A stretch of DNA of 64,000 nucleotides, taken from the NCBI GenBank assembly GCA_016719945.1, contig JADJYE010000010.1:124001-188000 (forward strand), written 5' to 3'. Shown piece by piece: positions 28,632 through 38,589 of this stretch. This stretch comes from Polyangiaceae bacterium (GTDB lineage: Bacteria; Myxococcota_A; Polyangia; Polyangiales; Polyangiaceae). Position 1 is the stretch's first letter; each line of letters opens with the position of its first letter. The position numbers and the translations under genes are program-made. The notes under the pieces are model-generated. The model was not told where the DNA came from. It saw nothing but the letters and a program-made list of their open reading frames with translations, and ran no database searches.

Positions 28632-29897
28632 TCAGGCCCTGATCGCCGCGCTGGGGATGATACGCACCCGCTTCACCTGCCGCGGCGTGGCCGCCACGAT
28701 CTCGAGCGTCGCGCCCGTCGCCTCGAAGCGCTGGCCGGCCGACGGGATGCGCCCCGCCAGGTCCAGGCACAGCCCGGCGATCGTCGAGAAGGACTCGCCC
28801 TCGTCGAGCTCAAGATCGAGCTCCCGGTTGACGTCGCGGATGGGGACGTCGCCGCGCACCACCACCGCGCCGCCGGGCTCGTGTTGGATGGGGTTGGGCT
28901 CTGGCGCTTCGTGCTCGCTCGCGATCTCGCCGACGAGCTCCTCGACGAGGTCCTCGACCGTCACGATGCCGATCATGACCTCGTTGTCGTCGGTCACGAT
29001 CGCGAGCTGGATGCGGCGCTTGCGCATCTCGGTCAACAGATCGACGGCGCGCATGTCCTCGCGCACCTTGAACGCCGGGCGGACTGCGTCTTCGAGCACG
29101 AACAGCTGCTGCTCCAGGAGCAGCGCCATCAGATCGCGGATCGTCACGTAGCCGACGACGTTGTCGACCCGCTCCTCGTAGACCGGCATGCGCGTGCGCC
29201 CATGCTCGAGGACGATCTGCTTGATGTGCTCGACGTCCGCGTCCTTCGGGATGCCGACGACCTTCTGCCGCTGGACCATCACTCGGCCCGCGGTCAGATC
29301 GGCGAAGTCGATGGCGCGCGAGGCGATCTCGCCGGCCTGGCGATCGACCGAGCCGGCCTCGGTCGCCTCGTCGACCATCTGCTGGATCTCACCGGGCGAG
29401 AGGCGGGACTCCGAGAAGGTGGTCTGGTCGTTGAAGAGCCGCAGCACCAGGTTCGACGCCGCCGTCAGCAGCCAGACGGCCGGCCGGGCGACGTACGACA
29501 TCGCCAGCAGCGGCCTCGACATCGCCAGGCCGAAGGTGTCGGCCGCGCGGAGCGCGAGCGACTTCGGCACCAGCTCGCCGACGACGAGCTCGAGGAACGA
29601 GAGGATGACGATGACGATCGCCAGCGCGAGCGTGTCCGCGCTCTCGGCGAGCCAGGGGACCCCCGCGAGCACGGGCTCGAGGTGCTTCGCCAGCGCGGCG
29701 CCGCCGAACGCGCCCGCGGTCGTGCCGACGAGCGTGATCCCGATCTGGACCGTCGCCAGGAACGTCTCGGGGTTCTGCCGCAGCCGCTTGAGCGCGGCAG
29801 CGCCGCCCTTCGCCTCCGCGACCAGCTGATCGATGCGCGTCTTGCGGATGGAGACCACGGCGATCTCGGCGCCCGCGAGGGCGCCGTTGATCACCAT
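28632..29897 (-). CDS. CNNM/CorC (hemolysin C-like) membrane protein
   Basis: 421 aa from ATG 29897. A DUF21/CNNM membrane domain holds LATVQIGITLVGTTAGAFGGAALA, TLALAIVIVILSFLELVVGELVPKSLAL and PAVWLLTAASNLVLRLF. Two CBS domains follow (residues ~205-325; MPVYEERVDNVVGYVTIRDLM, LAIVTDDNEVMIGIVTVEDLVEELVGEI), and then a CorC_HlyC domain. Such proteins export or sense Mg2+/Co2+. The frame continues upstream for about a dozen hydrophobic codons (LYELIVVTLL) without an ATG, GTG or TTG, so the first helix is probably translated from a rare start codon or the assembly has an error there. Confidence 0.88.
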   Translation of the reverse strand: MVINGALAGAEIAVVSIRKTRIDQLVAEAKGGAAALKRLRQNPETFLATVQIGITLVGTTAGAFGGAALAKHLEPVLAGVPWLAESADTLALAIVIVILSFLELVVGELVPKSLALRAADTFGLAMSRPLLAMSYVARPAVWLLTAASNLVLRLFNDQTTFSESRLSPGEIQQMVDEATEAGSVDRQAGEIASRAIDFADLTAGRVMVQRQKVVGIPKDADVEHIKQIVLEHGRTRMPVYEERVDNVVGYVTIRDLMALLLEQQLFVLEDAVRPAFKVREDMRAVDLLTEMRKRRIQLAIVTDDNEVMIGIVTVEDLVEELVGEIASEHEAPEPNPIQHEPGGAVVVRGDVPIRDVNRELDLELDEGESFSTIAGLCLDLAGRIPSAGQRFEATGATLEIVAATPRQVKRVRIIPSAAIRA

Positions 29898-30034
29898 CAG
29901 CAGCGTGACGACAATGAGCTCGTAGAGAATGTCGAGAGGCCTCTGCGTATCCCCGCGCGGCCGCGGCGGGCCGACACCAAGCTTACCTCACCAGGCCGAC
30001 GATTGGTGCTGCAACGAAGGCGGTGCGCGGGGGC

Positions 30035-30292
30035 TCAGGGAGCGCGTGTCTTGAGGCTGTCGACCGCGTGGACGGGCGCGAGGTCGCCCGACATCAGGTG
30101 TTTGATGGAGCCGAGCACGAGCCGCTGGCTCTCGAGCCGGTTCTTTCCGCTGAAGACCGGCGAGACGACCTCGATGCTGAAATGCCCGCCGGCGCCCTCG
30201 ACCGCGACCTCGGCGTCCGGGATCTTTGCGCGGATAGCGTCGCGCACCGCGGCGAAGATATCGCCCTCGAAGCTCGTCGGGTGATGGGACAT
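30035..30292 (-). CDS. BolA family protein
   Basis: 85 aa from ATG 30292. The BolA/IbaG signature is present: DAEVAVEGAGGHFSIEVVSPVFSGKNRLESQRLV, then VHAVDSLKTRAP. The His in GGHF and the C-terminal His (VHAV) are the usual ligands used with monothiol glutaredoxins for Fe-S binding. The role is probably Fe-S trafficking or transcriptional control, as in other BolA proteins. It is divergent from gcvP across about 125 bp. Confidence 0.88.
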   Translation of the reverse strand: MSHHPTSFEGDIFAAVRDAIRAKIPDAEVAVEGAGGHFSIEVVSPVFSGKNRLESQRLVLGSIKHLMSGDLAPVHAVDSLKTRAP

Positions 30293-30417
30293 GCGGGCCG
30301 GAGTGTCGCATGGGAACCTTCTGCTCGCGAGCCCGGACATGAGGGCCCAAAAGCCCGCGTTTGTGTCCCCCCGGTGCTTCGGCTAAAGCCCGGAGGGCTA
30401 GCGCGAGGAGAGGTCCC

Positions 30418-33315
30418 TTGAGCCACGATCGTCTGCGTCCGTCGGATACGTTCGCCCGCCGCCACCTGGGTTCGAGCCCCGCCGACGAGGGCGCGATGCT
30501 GCGGACGCTCGGCGTGACCTCGGCCTTCGAGCTCGTCTCGCAGACCGTGCCCGCGTCGATCCGTCGCGGCGAGCCGCTCTCGTTCACGGGCCTGGCCGCC
30601 GAGCCCCAGCGCGGCGAGGCCGGCGCGCTCGCCGCCCTGAAGGCGATGCTCGCGGACAACCGCGTCGCGAAGAGCTACCTCGGCATGGGCTACTACGGGA
30701 CGATCACGCCGGGGGTGATCCTCCGCAACATCCTCGAGAACCCCGGCTTTTACACGCAGTACACGCCCTACCAGCCCGAGATCTCCCAGGGGCGGCTCGA
30801 GGCGCTGCTCAACTATCAGACGATGGTCGCTGATCTGTGCGGCATGTCGCTCGCGAACGCGTCGCTCCTCGACGAGGCCACCGCGGCCGCCGAGGCGATG
30901 ACGATGTGCAAGCGCATCGCGAAGAGCGGAGACGTCTTCTTCATCGCCGACGACTGTCACCCGCAGGTGATCGCGGTCGCCGCGACGCGCGCCGAGCCGC
31001 TCGGCATCGAGGTGGTCGTCGGCAGCCCGAGCCAGCTCGACCTCGAGGCGCGCTCCTACTTCGGCGTGCTGCTCTCGTACCCGACGACCGACGGCCGCGT
31101 GGAGGACTACCGCGGCATCGTCGAGCGGGCGCACGCCAAGGGCGCGCTGGTCGTCATGACGACCGACCTGCTCGCGCTCACGTTGCTCACCCCGCCAGGG
31201 GAGCTCGGCGCAGATATCGCGATCGGCTCCGCGCAGCGCTTCGGTGTCCCGCTCGGCTACGGCGGGCCGCACGCGGCCTTCCTGGCGACCGCCGAGAAGC
31301 ACAGCCGCTTCATCCCGGGCCGCATCATCGGCGTCTCCAAGGACGTGCGCGGCAAGAAGGCGATGCGCCTCGCGCTCCAGACGCGGGAGCAGCACATCCG
31401 CCGCGATCGCGCGACGAGCAACATCTGCACGGCGCAGGTGCTGCTCGCGATCATCGCGGGCATGTACGCGACGTACCACGGGCCGGAGGGCCTGAAGCAG
31501 ATCGCGGAGCGGGTGCGGGGCATGGCGCTCTTGCTCGCGAGCGGGCTGTTGAAGCTCGGCAAGGACATCGGCGCCCAGCCCTTCTTCGACACCTTGCGCG
31601 TGCGCGTGCCTGCGAGCGAGGGCGCGGCGATCGTGGCGCGCGCCGCCGCGGCGGGCATGAACCTGCGGGCGTACGCCGACGGCTCGGTGGGCGTGAGCGT
31701 CGACGAGACGACGTCGGTCGCCGACGTCGCCGCGCTGCTGGAGGTGTTCGGCGCGCCGTCCTCCGATCTCCCGACCGAGGCGAGCGCTGCCGCGCTGCCC
31801 GACGCGCCCTTGCCCGCCGCGCTGGCGCGGGTCAGCCCTTACCTCGGGCACCCGGTCTTCCACGCGTACCGCTCGGAGACGGAGCTACTACGCTACATCT
31901 TCCGGCTCCAGAGCCGCGACCTGTCGCTGACCACGAGCATGATCCCGCTCGGCTCGTGCACGATGAAGCTCAACGCGACGAGCGAAATGATCCCGGTGAC
32001 CTGGCCGGAGGTCGGCGGGCTTCACCCGTTCTGCCCAGCGGATCAGGCGCGCGGCTACGCACGGCTGATCGCTGATCTCGAAGGTTGGCTCTCCGAGGTC
32101 ACCGGCTTCGCCGCGACCAGCCTCCAGCCCAACGCCGGCGCTCAAGGTGAATACGCAGGGCTGCTCGTCATCCGCGCGTACCACCTGAGCCGCGGCGACA
32201 AGGGCCGCGACGTCTGCCTCATCCCCACGTCCGCCCACGGCACGAACCCCGCCAGCGCGGCGCTCGCAGGCATGAAGGTCGTGACCGTCGCCTGCGACGC
32301 GAGCGGCAACGTCGACCTCGACGACCTGCGGGCCAAGGCCGCCCAGCACAAGGACCACCTGTCTTGCATCATGGTCACGTACCCGTCGACGCACGGCGTG
32401 TTCGAGGAGCAGATCCGCGAGATCTGCGACGTCGTGCACCAGCACGGCGGGCAGGTCTACATGGACGGGGCGAACATGAACGCGCAGGTCGGCCTGTGCC
32501 GCCCTGGGGACTTCGGCCCCGACGTCTGCCACCTCAACCTGCACAAGACGTTCTGCATCCCCCACGGCGGCGGCGGCCCAGGCATGGGCCCGATCTGCGT
32601 CGCCAAGCACCTCGCGCCGTTCTTGCCGATGCACCCGCTCGACTGGGACAAACGCGGCTCGATGACGCAGATCGGCCCCGTCAGCGCCGCCCCCTTTGGC
32701 AGCGCGAGCATCCTCGTCATCCCGTGGATGTACATCGCCATGATGGGCGCCGAGGGCCTGCGCCGCGCGACCGAGGTCGCCATCATCAACGCCAACTACA
32801 TGGCGAAGCGGCTCGAGGGCGCGTTCGAGGTGCTCTACACCGGCAAGGAAGGCCGCGTCGCTCACGAGTTCATCCTCGACTGCCGACCGTTCAAGAAGTC
32901 CGCGGGCATCGAGGTCGAGGACATCGCGAAGCGCCTCATGGACTACGGCTTCCACGCGCCGACCATGAGCTTCCCCGTCCCCGGCACCCTGATGATCGAG
33001 CCCACCGAGAGCGAGTCGAAGGCCGAGCTCGATCGGTTCTGCGACGCGCTGCTCTCGATCCGCAACGAGATCCGGCAGATCGAGGAGGGCACGCTCGACA
33101 AGCTCGACAACCCGCTCAAGCACGCGCCGCACACCGCCGAGGTCGTGACCGCCGAAGAGTGGACCCACAAGTATCCGCGCGCGATGGCGGCGTACCCGGC
33201 GCCGTGGCTGAGCGAGCACAAGTTCTGGCCGCCAGTCAGCCGCGTCGACAACGCCTACGGCGATCGGAACCTGGTCTGCACCTGCGAGCCGGTGGAGGCG
33301 TACGCGGCGGAATAG
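30418..33315 (+). CDS. gcvP: Glycine dehydrogenase (decarboxylating), fused P-protein
   Basis: 965 aa from TTG 30418, chosen because GAGGAGAGG lies six bases upstream and the family N-terminus (DTFARRHLGSSPADEGAML) follows directly; the frame extends to 30361. Both halves of the P-protein are fused, the proteobacterial type. The PLP lysine lies in LNLHKTFCIPHGGGGPGMGPICV, and the glycine-rich IPLGSCTMKLNATSEM marks the start of the second half. It decarboxylates glycine and transfers the aminomethyl group to lipoyl-GcvH. gcvT and gcvH are not in the window. I could not make out a glycine riboswitch in the 120 bases upstream. Confidence 0.96.
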   Translation: MSHDRLRPSDTFARRHLGSSPADEGAMLRTLGVTSAFELVSQTVPASIRRGEPLSFTGLAAEPQRGEAGALAALKAMLADNRVAKSYLGMGYYGTITPGVILRNILENPGFYTQYTPYQPEISQGRLEALLNYQTMVADLCGMSLANASLLDEATAAAEAMTMCKRIAKSGDVFFIADDCHPQVIAVAATRAEPLGIEVVVGSPSQLDLEARSYFGVLLSYPTTDGRVEDYRGIVERAHAKGALVVMTTDLLALTLLTPPGELGADIAIGSAQRFGVPLGYGGPHAAFLATAEKHSRFIPGRIIGVSKDVRGKKAMRLALQTREQHIRRDRATSNICTAQVLLAIIAGMYATYHGPEGLKQIAERVRGMALLLASGLLKLGKDIGAQPFFDTLRVRVPASEGAAIVARAAAAGMNLRAYADGSVGVSVDETTSVADVAALLEVFGAPSSDLPTEASAAALPDAPLPAALARVSPYLGHPVFHAYRSETELLRYIFRLQSRDLSLTTSMIPLGSCTMKLNATSEMIPVTWPEVGGLHPFCPADQARGYARLIADLEGWLSEVTGFAATSLQPNAGAQGEYAGLLVIRAYHLSRGDKGRDVCLIPTSAHGTNPASAALAGMKVVTVACDASGNVDLDDLRAKAAQHKDHLSCIMVTYPSTHGVFEEQIREICDVVHQHGGQVYMDGANMNAQVGLCRPGDFGPDVCHLNLHKTFCIPHGGGGPGMGPICVAKHLAPFLPMHPLDWDKRGSMTQIGPVSAAPFGSASILVIPWMYIAMMGAEGLRRATEVAIINANYMAKRLEGAFEVLYTGKEGRVAHEFILDCRPFKKSAGIEVEDIAKRLMDYGFHAPTMSFPVPGTLMIEPTESESKAELDRFCDALLSIRNEIRQIEEGTLDKLDNPLKHAPHTAEVVTAEEWTHKYPRAMAAYPAPWLSEHKFWPPVSRVDNAYGDRNLVCTCEPVEAYAAE

Positions 33316-33353
33316 AGGAACCCTCGCTGGGCGCCGTTGTCGAGTGAGGACCG

Positions 33354-34553
33354 ATGAAGACCGCCCCGCCGCTCGCGCCGCTCGCGCCGCCGCTCGCCCT
33401 GGCGGCGCTGCTGGTGGCGTGCGGGCCGACGAGCTCCGCCGCCTCGCCGGCGCCGGTCTCCAGCGCGGCTCGCGGGGTCGAAGGTGCGGGGGGCGCGCCG
33501 CCCGCCGCCGCCGAAGACCCGGCGCTGCCCGAGGCGAGTCGCGCGGCTCAGGCGAAGCGCCCTGAGATCACCCTCGCCGTCCCCGTCCCGGCGGACGTGG
33601 CGTGCTCGCTCCAGACGGCCACGTGGGCGCCCAAGTCGAGCTTCACCGCGCTGGCCATCAAGCCTGGAGGCGCCGCGTTCGCGAACGGCCACGCGGGGGA
33701 GGCGACGCTGTGGCTGCCGACCGGCAAGCCCAGCTCTCCCACGCTCGAGCTCGAGAGCGGGGGCGTCGTGGTTCGGGGTCACATCCCGGTCGAGGATGTC
33801 GTCCTGCGCCCCGCGGCTCCGTTCACCCTCGGGACCTTCTTGGCCGCCAAGCCCGACGCCCGCCTGAGCTGGTCAGGGGGGACCGCGGGCCGCGTCGAGG
33901 TCGGGCTGCCGGTGCCGGCGCAGCTCCGCGGCAAGCGCAGCGTCGAGCTCGCAGACCGCCCGTGCAGCGACCTCTCCCTCGACGAGCGCAGCTTCGAGGC
34001 GATCAAGGTGCTGTTCGGGGAGAACCTCACCAGCGCGCGGCTCGAGGCGCGGACGGTGCCGATCGCGGCGACGGCGACGGGCGGCACGGACGCGATCTTC
34101 CTCAACGATGGCGGCAGCCGCTGGGTGACGGTGGTCAAGAAGGACGGCAAGCGGACGCGCGTCGCCTTCGACATGGGCACGGCGATCGTCTTCGGATGGG
34201 TCGACTCGAACCTGGTGGTCACGCGCGGCGGAGGCTGGCGCACGCGCGGGCCGCGCGTCACCTTCGGTGCGGTGAAGAATGACTCCGCCGCGGCCGAGCG
34301 ACGGTTCTGCGCCGAGGACCTCCCGCTCTACGCAGAGCGCGACGGCGCGCACGACGTCGTCGGACGCATCACCGAGGGCACGACGATCTACGTCGACGTG
34401 CGGGGCCCCGAGTGGTCCAAGGTCGCGGTGGTCGCGAGCCAGATCGTCCCCGCCAAGGGCGTTCGCTTCGTGGTCCAGACGCCGCGGCTCGACGCGTGCA
34501 CCGAGGCGCTCCCGAAGGGGTCGCCGAAGAAGGAGCCCACCGCTACGCAGTGA
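33354..34553 (+). CDS. Lipoprotein with a C-terminal SH3-like region, unknown function
   Basis: 399 aa from ATG 33354. The signal peptide ends in lipobox LVAC (Cys near 23), followed by an Ala/Pro/Ser linker. The middle is predicted beta-rich (GGVVVRGHIPVEDVVLRPAAPFTLG). The last ~90 residues contain RFCAEDLPLYAERDGAHDVVGRITEGTTIYVDVRGPEWSKVAV, resembling a bacterial SH3-like domain (short beta strands around a DG turn). There is no enzymatic motif. It is likely outer-membrane or periplasmic. It ends 26 bp before the convergent kinase, with a hairpin in between. Confidence 0.75.
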   Translation: MKTAPPLAPLAPPLALAALLVACGPTSSAASPAPVSSAARGVEGAGGAPPAAAEDPALPEASRAAQAKRPEITLAVPVPADVACSLQTATWAPKSSFTALAIKPGGAAFANGHAGEATLWLPTGKPSSPTLELESGGVVVRGHIPVEDVVLRPAAPFTLGTFLAAKPDARLSWSGGTAGRVEVGLPVPAQLRGKRSVELADRPCSDLSLDERSFEAIKVLFGENLTSARLEARTVPIAATATGGTDAIFLNDGGSRWVTVVKKDGKRTRVAFDMGTAIVFGWVDSNLVVTRGGGWRTRGPRVTFGAVKNDSAAAERRFCAEDLPLYAERDGAHDVVGRITEGTTIYVDVRGPEWSKVAVVASQIVPAKGVRFVVQTPRLDACTEALPKGSPKKEPTATQ

Positions 34554-34574
34554 GGCTGGCGCTGCCATTTCACC

Positions 34575-34596
34575 CCCCCTCACCTCGGTGAGGGGG
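34575..34596. terminator. Hairpin between convergent genes
   Basis: Arms CCCCCTCAC (34575-34583) and GTGAGGGGG (34588-34596) with a CTCG loop overlap the stop codon of the minus-strand kinase. No T-run follows on either side, so this is a terminator-like structure by position only. Confidence 0.5.
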
Positions 34597-37500
34597 AGCG
34601 AGAGGCCGCGGCGACGCCGAGCTCCGTCGCGAGGGCGAAGGTCCGCGCGTGCTCGGGGATGCGGGTCAAGAAGCTGGCCCGCAGGTCTGCGTCGGAGATC
34701 GTCTCCGACAGGCGCGTGAGGCGCAGGGTCGCCCGCTCGAGCAGCTCACGCGCGCGCTCCCGCGCGTCGGTCGCGGCCAGCGTCTCGGCGACGTGCAGGA
34801 GGATCGCGGCCTCGCCCTCCTCGGCGTTCTTCAGCGACTCGAACATCGCGAGCGCTCGCTCCGCGAGGTCGCGCGCCTCGCTGCGCCGCCCCCGCGCGAG
34901 CTCCAGCGCTGCCTTGCGGGCGAGCGCGTCTGCGCGCGCCCACGCCGCGCTGTCTTCTTTGCACAGGGCGTCGATCTCGATCTCGGCCAGGTCGAGCGCG
35001 CCCTGCTCCACGAGCTGGATCGCGAGGTATCGACGGGCTTGCTGCTCGAGCAGCTCGTTGCCCTGCTCCCTGGCCCACGCGGCGCACTCTCGCTGCATCG
35101 CGAGCCCACGATCGACCTCGCCGAGCCGGTGCAGGGTCATCGCCAGGTTGTGCCGCGCCCCTTGCTCGAGCGACGTCAGCTTGGCCGCGTGCGCCTCGGC
35201 CGCCGCGAGCTCGAGCTCTCCGCGCGCCCGCTCGTAAGCGCCGAGCATCATCCAGTCGTGACCGACGTAGACCCGCGCGAGGATGATCTGCCGCGTATCG
35301 CCAGACAAAAGCGTCCGATCCAACGTCTCGAGGTCGTACGCGACGCCGGCCGCGAAGTCGCCCTCGTACGTCGCCTCCCACGAGCGCCCCATCAGCACGT
35401 ACACGGCCGCCATGGGGCTCCTCGAGCGCTCGACGGCGGCGACCCCGAGCACGTCGAGCACTCGGCGCGCGAGGTCGCGCCTGCCCAGGCGAAGGCTCGC
35501 CGACACGAGCTGGTAGATGCAGCTCGGCCGCGGATACAGCGAATCGCTGCTCGAGACCGCGTCCAGCAGCAGCTCGATATCGGCCACGACCTCTTCGCTC
35601 GTCACCCGCGCTCGCGTGCTCGCGCGGACGCTGACGGCGTCGATCCACGCGCCCGAGCCGGGCTCGGCCAGCTCGACCGCCTCGCTCGAGCTGAGCTCGG
35701 CCTCCTCCAGCCTTCCGCCCCACATCTTGGCCTCGGCGATGATCAGGGCGAGCTTGCCGCGCTCGGGGTCCGCGACCCCGATCTGTGCGGCGCGCTCCGC
35801 GTGCGCCACGGCGCGCTCGAGATCGTTGCTGCTCAGCGCGATCTGCGCGGCGCTCGCGTAGGCCGCGGCAGCCTCTCTGCGCTCCGCCGCCGCCTCGAAG
35901 TGGCGCGCGAGCACGAGCGGGTCCTTCTCGCCGGCGCCCTCGAGCCAGCGCGCCGCTAGGCGGTGGCCCTCGGTTCGCTCGTGCGGAGGCAACATCGCGT
36001 ACGCGGCCTCGCGGACGAGCGGGTGCGCGAACGAGAGCTCTGCGCAGCCGTGGAAGCGGGTCGTGCGCGCGGGGGTGAGGATGTCAGCGACCACCAGGTG
36101 CACGAGCCACTCGCCGAGGCGCGCGGACTCTGCGGCGCGCTCGCCGAGCAGCGCGGTGACGCCGGCGTCCCAGAAGACGCCGCCGTACACGCTCGCCGCT
36201 CTCAAGATCTTCCGCGCGCTCGGGTCGAGTCGGAGCAGCCGCGCCTCGACCGAGGCCAGCACGTTCGGCGGCAGCTCCGAGCTCGTGGGGTCCTCCAGGC
36301 GGGCCGCGACGAGCTGCTGCAAGAACAGCGGGTTGCCCTCGGCCCGCGCGATGATGCGCTCGATCTCGTCGGGCGACGTGCGCGAGCCGACGACCGCGCT
36401 CGCCAGCTCGTGCGCGGCGCGCTTGGGGAGCGGGCCCAGCTTGAGCGTCTGGGTGATGGCGTCGCGCAAGGCCGGCGGCGTCACCTCGGAGATCTCGGGG
36501 CGCGCGGCGAGCAGCACGAAGAGCGGGGCGTCCTCCAGCAGCTTCGAAGCGCGGCCTACGAGCTTGAGCGTCGCGGCGTCGGCCCAGTGCGCGTCGTCGA
36601 TCACGAGCGCCACGGCGGTCCGGGCGGTCGCCGCCCGGAGCACCTCGGCGACGGTGAGCTCCAGCGCCTCCTCGAGGCGGACGGGATCGAGCGCGGCGAC
36701 GTCCGAGTGCAGGTCGCCCGACGGCCGGAGGCCGAGCAGCAGGGAGAGCACGGCGACCGCGCGCCGAACGCGATCGGCGGGGAGCAGCGACGCGATCGCG
36801 GCCTCGAGCCGGGAGGCCTGCTCGCTCGCCGAAGCCGCAGGGCTGACGGCGTGCAGGCGCCGCACGAGCTCGCTCAAGGTCGCGTACGGAGTCTCTCGGC
36901 GGACCTCCTCGGCGCGTGCGCGGACCGACGCGACCGGCGAAGGCTGCGCCTCGAAGCGCGCCATCAGCTCGCGCAAGAGGTGCGATTTACCCATCCCGGG
37001 GAGCGCCACGACCAGCACGCACTGCGGCGCACGATCCGACACGGTCCCCTCGAGCGCGCCGAGGATCGCGCCGACCTCGCGGTCTCTGCCGACGAGGCGG
37101 GCCGAGAGGCGCTCGTCACGGCGCTCCACGCCGCGCAGCTCGTGGTCACCCGCGCCCGCCGTGACGATGTCGTGGGTGTCCGCGAGCAGGTGCCGCGCGA
37201 CCGGGTTCAGGCGGACCACGCCCGGAACCACCGCGAGCTCGAGCGCCTCATCGACCAGGGCGCCGCCGATCCCGCTCTTGGTGCGCGACGGGCCCGAGGT
37301 GATCGACACGCGCAGCGTCGGGTCGCTGCGCGTCAGGTCGAGCGCGGCGCGCGCGGCCGCGCGCGCGCCGGCGAGCGGCGCCTCCCCGACGAACGCGAGC
37401 ACGTAGCCGCGGCCTGGCGCGGACATCAGCTCCGCGCCGGATTGCCTCGCGGCCGAGGGGATGTCTGCGCTCGGCGCCGCGCCCGGCGCGACGAGCTCGA

Positions 37501-38455
37501 TCGTCTCGGCCGACTTGGCCATCGCGGTGCCGCGGGGGCAGACGGCGACCAGCGTGACGAGCCGCTGCTCGTCCACCGAGATCGCCGCGAGCACCGAGCT
37601 CGGCCTCAAGCTCCCGACCAGCTCGATCCCGAGCAGGCGCTCGACGACGCTGGCCGCGCTCGGAGGACGTCGCGCCGGCTCCTTGGCCAGCAGCTCGGCG
37701 ACCAGCTGGTCGAGCTCCGGTGGGGTGTGCGGCGCGCGATCTCTCAGGCGGGGCGCCTCCGAGAAGAGCAGGGTCGCCAGGATCGAGGAGGCGGACGGAC
37801 CCGCGAACGGGGACGCGCCGGTGACACACTCGAACAGGACCGCCCCGAGCGCGTGCAGGTCGACCGCGGGGCCGAGCGGGCGCTCTCCGCGGGCCTGCTC
37901 GGGCGCCATGTACTCGAGCGTGCCGATCGTCACGCCCGTCTTCGTCAGCGCGCCGTATTGGTCGTCGGCGATCGCGATGCCGAAGTCGATCAGCTTGACC
38001 CGATCGATGCGGCCCCCTTCCAGGAACACGTTGTGGGGCTTGAGGTCGCGGTGCACGACGCCGGCGTCGTGGGCCGCCGCCAGCGCCTCGGCGATCAGCC
38101 TCCCGACGCGCGCCGCCTCCGACATGCTGAGCACGCCCTGATCGAGGCGCGCGCACAGGTCGATGCCCTCGAGCCACTCCATCGCCAGGAACAGGGCTCC
38201 GTCGGGCGCGACGCCGAAGTCGAGGAAGCGCACGATCGCCGGGTGGTCGAGCGCCGCGAGGATGCGGGCCTCTTGACGGAAGCGCTCAGACCGGTCGGAC
38301 ACCGTCGGATCCGAGAGGAATTTCAGGGCGACGGTCTGGCCAGTGCGCCGGTCGAGCCCCCGGTGCACGACGCCCATGCCGCCGCTGCCGACCTCTTCGA
38401 GCACGTCGAAGCGATCGGCGAGGGTGCGGGTCGGTCCGGGGGGAGCGGAGGTCAT
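34580..38455 (-). CDS. Ser/Thr kinase - AAA ATPase - TPR regulator
   Basis: 1291 aa from ATG 38455. Residues ~15-275 are an active kinase: GSGGMGVVHRG, VVHRDLKPHN and LIDFGIAIADD. A degenerate nucleotide-cyclase-like domain (~300-445; EQRLVTLVAVCPRGTA...) lacks recognisable catalytic Asp pairs. An ATPase follows, with Walker A LPGMGKSHLL near 485 and a Walker B VALVIDDAHWAD. Then come an extended winged-helix/helical region and TPR-like repeats (ARHNLAMTLHRLGEVDRGLAMQR) to the C-terminus. This is the serine/threonine kinase-predictive ATPase layout common in myxobacteria, presumably a signalling hub. No DNA-binding domain is seen at the C-terminus. No partner lies adjacent. Confidence 0.9.
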   Translation of the reverse strand: MTSAPPGPTRTLADRFDVLEEVGSGGMGVVHRGLDRRTGQTVALKFLSDPTVSDRSERFRQEARILAALDHPAIVRFLDFGVAPDGALFLAMEWLEGIDLCARLDQGVLSMSEAARVGRLIAEALAAAHDAGVVHRDLKPHNVFLEGGRIDRVKLIDFGIAIADDQYGALTKTGVTIGTLEYMAPEQARGERPLGPAVDLHALGAVLFECVTGASPFAGPSASSILATLLFSEAPRLRDRAPHTPPELDQLVAELLAKEPARRPPSAASVVERLLGIELVGSLRPSSVLAAISVDEQRLVTLVAVCPRGTAMAKSAETIELVAPGAAPSADIPSAARQSGAELMSAPGRGYVLAFVGEAPLAGARAAARAALDLTRSDPTLRVSITSGPSRTKSGIGGALVDEALELAVVPGVVRLNPVARHLLADTHDIVTAGAGDHELRGVERRDERLSARLVGRDREVGAILGALEGTVSDRAPQCVLVVALPGMGKSHLLRELMARFEAQPSPVASVRARAEEVRRETPYATLSELVRRLHAVSPAASASEQASRLEAAIASLLPADRVRRAVAVLSLLLGLRPSGDLHSDVAALDPVRLEEALELTVAEVLRAATARTAVALVIDDAHWADAATLKLVGRASKLLEDAPLFVLLAARPEISEVTPPALRDAITQTLKLGPLPKRAAHELASAVVGSRTSPDEIERIIARAEGNPLFLQQLVAARLEDPTSSELPPNVLASVEARLLRLDPSARKILRAASVYGGVFWDAGVTALLGERAAESARLGEWLVHLVVADILTPARTTRFHGCAELSFAHPLVREAAYAMLPPHERTEGHRLAARWLEGAGEKDPLVLARHFEAAAERREAAAAYASAAQIALSSNDLERAVAHAERAAQIGVADPERGKLALIIAEAKMWGGRLEEAELSSSEAVELAEPGSGAWIDAVSVRASTRARVTSEEVVADIELLLDAVSSSDSLYPRPSCIYQLVSASLRLGRRDLARRVLDVLGVAAVERSRSPMAAVYVLMGRSWEATYEGDFAAGVAYDLETLDRTLLSGDTRQIILARVYVGHDWMMLGAYERARGELELAAAEAHAAKLTSLEQGARHNLAMTLHRLGEVDRGLAMQRECAAWAREQGNELLEQQARRYLAIQLVEQGALDLAEIEIDALCKEDSAAWARADALARKAALELARGRRSEARDLAERALAMFESLKNAEEGEAAILLHVAETLAATDARERARELLERATLRLTRLSETISDADLRASFLTRIPEHARTFALATELGVAAASRSPSPR

Positions 38456-38589
38456 GAGCGGAGCGCGGCGAGGCAGACGATGGTCCGAGACCCCGGGCGG
38501 CGTCGAGCCGAATCGGGCTGGCGAGCCCGAGTTGTCACGCGCGAGCCTAGGCTGCTGCGGGTGCCGGGATCGGGCCGGCCGCGGTATAA

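Noticed and set aside
30293..30417. Glycine riboswitch before gcvP
   Set aside because: About 125 bp lie between divergent bolA and gcvP and show no recognisable tandem aptamer.
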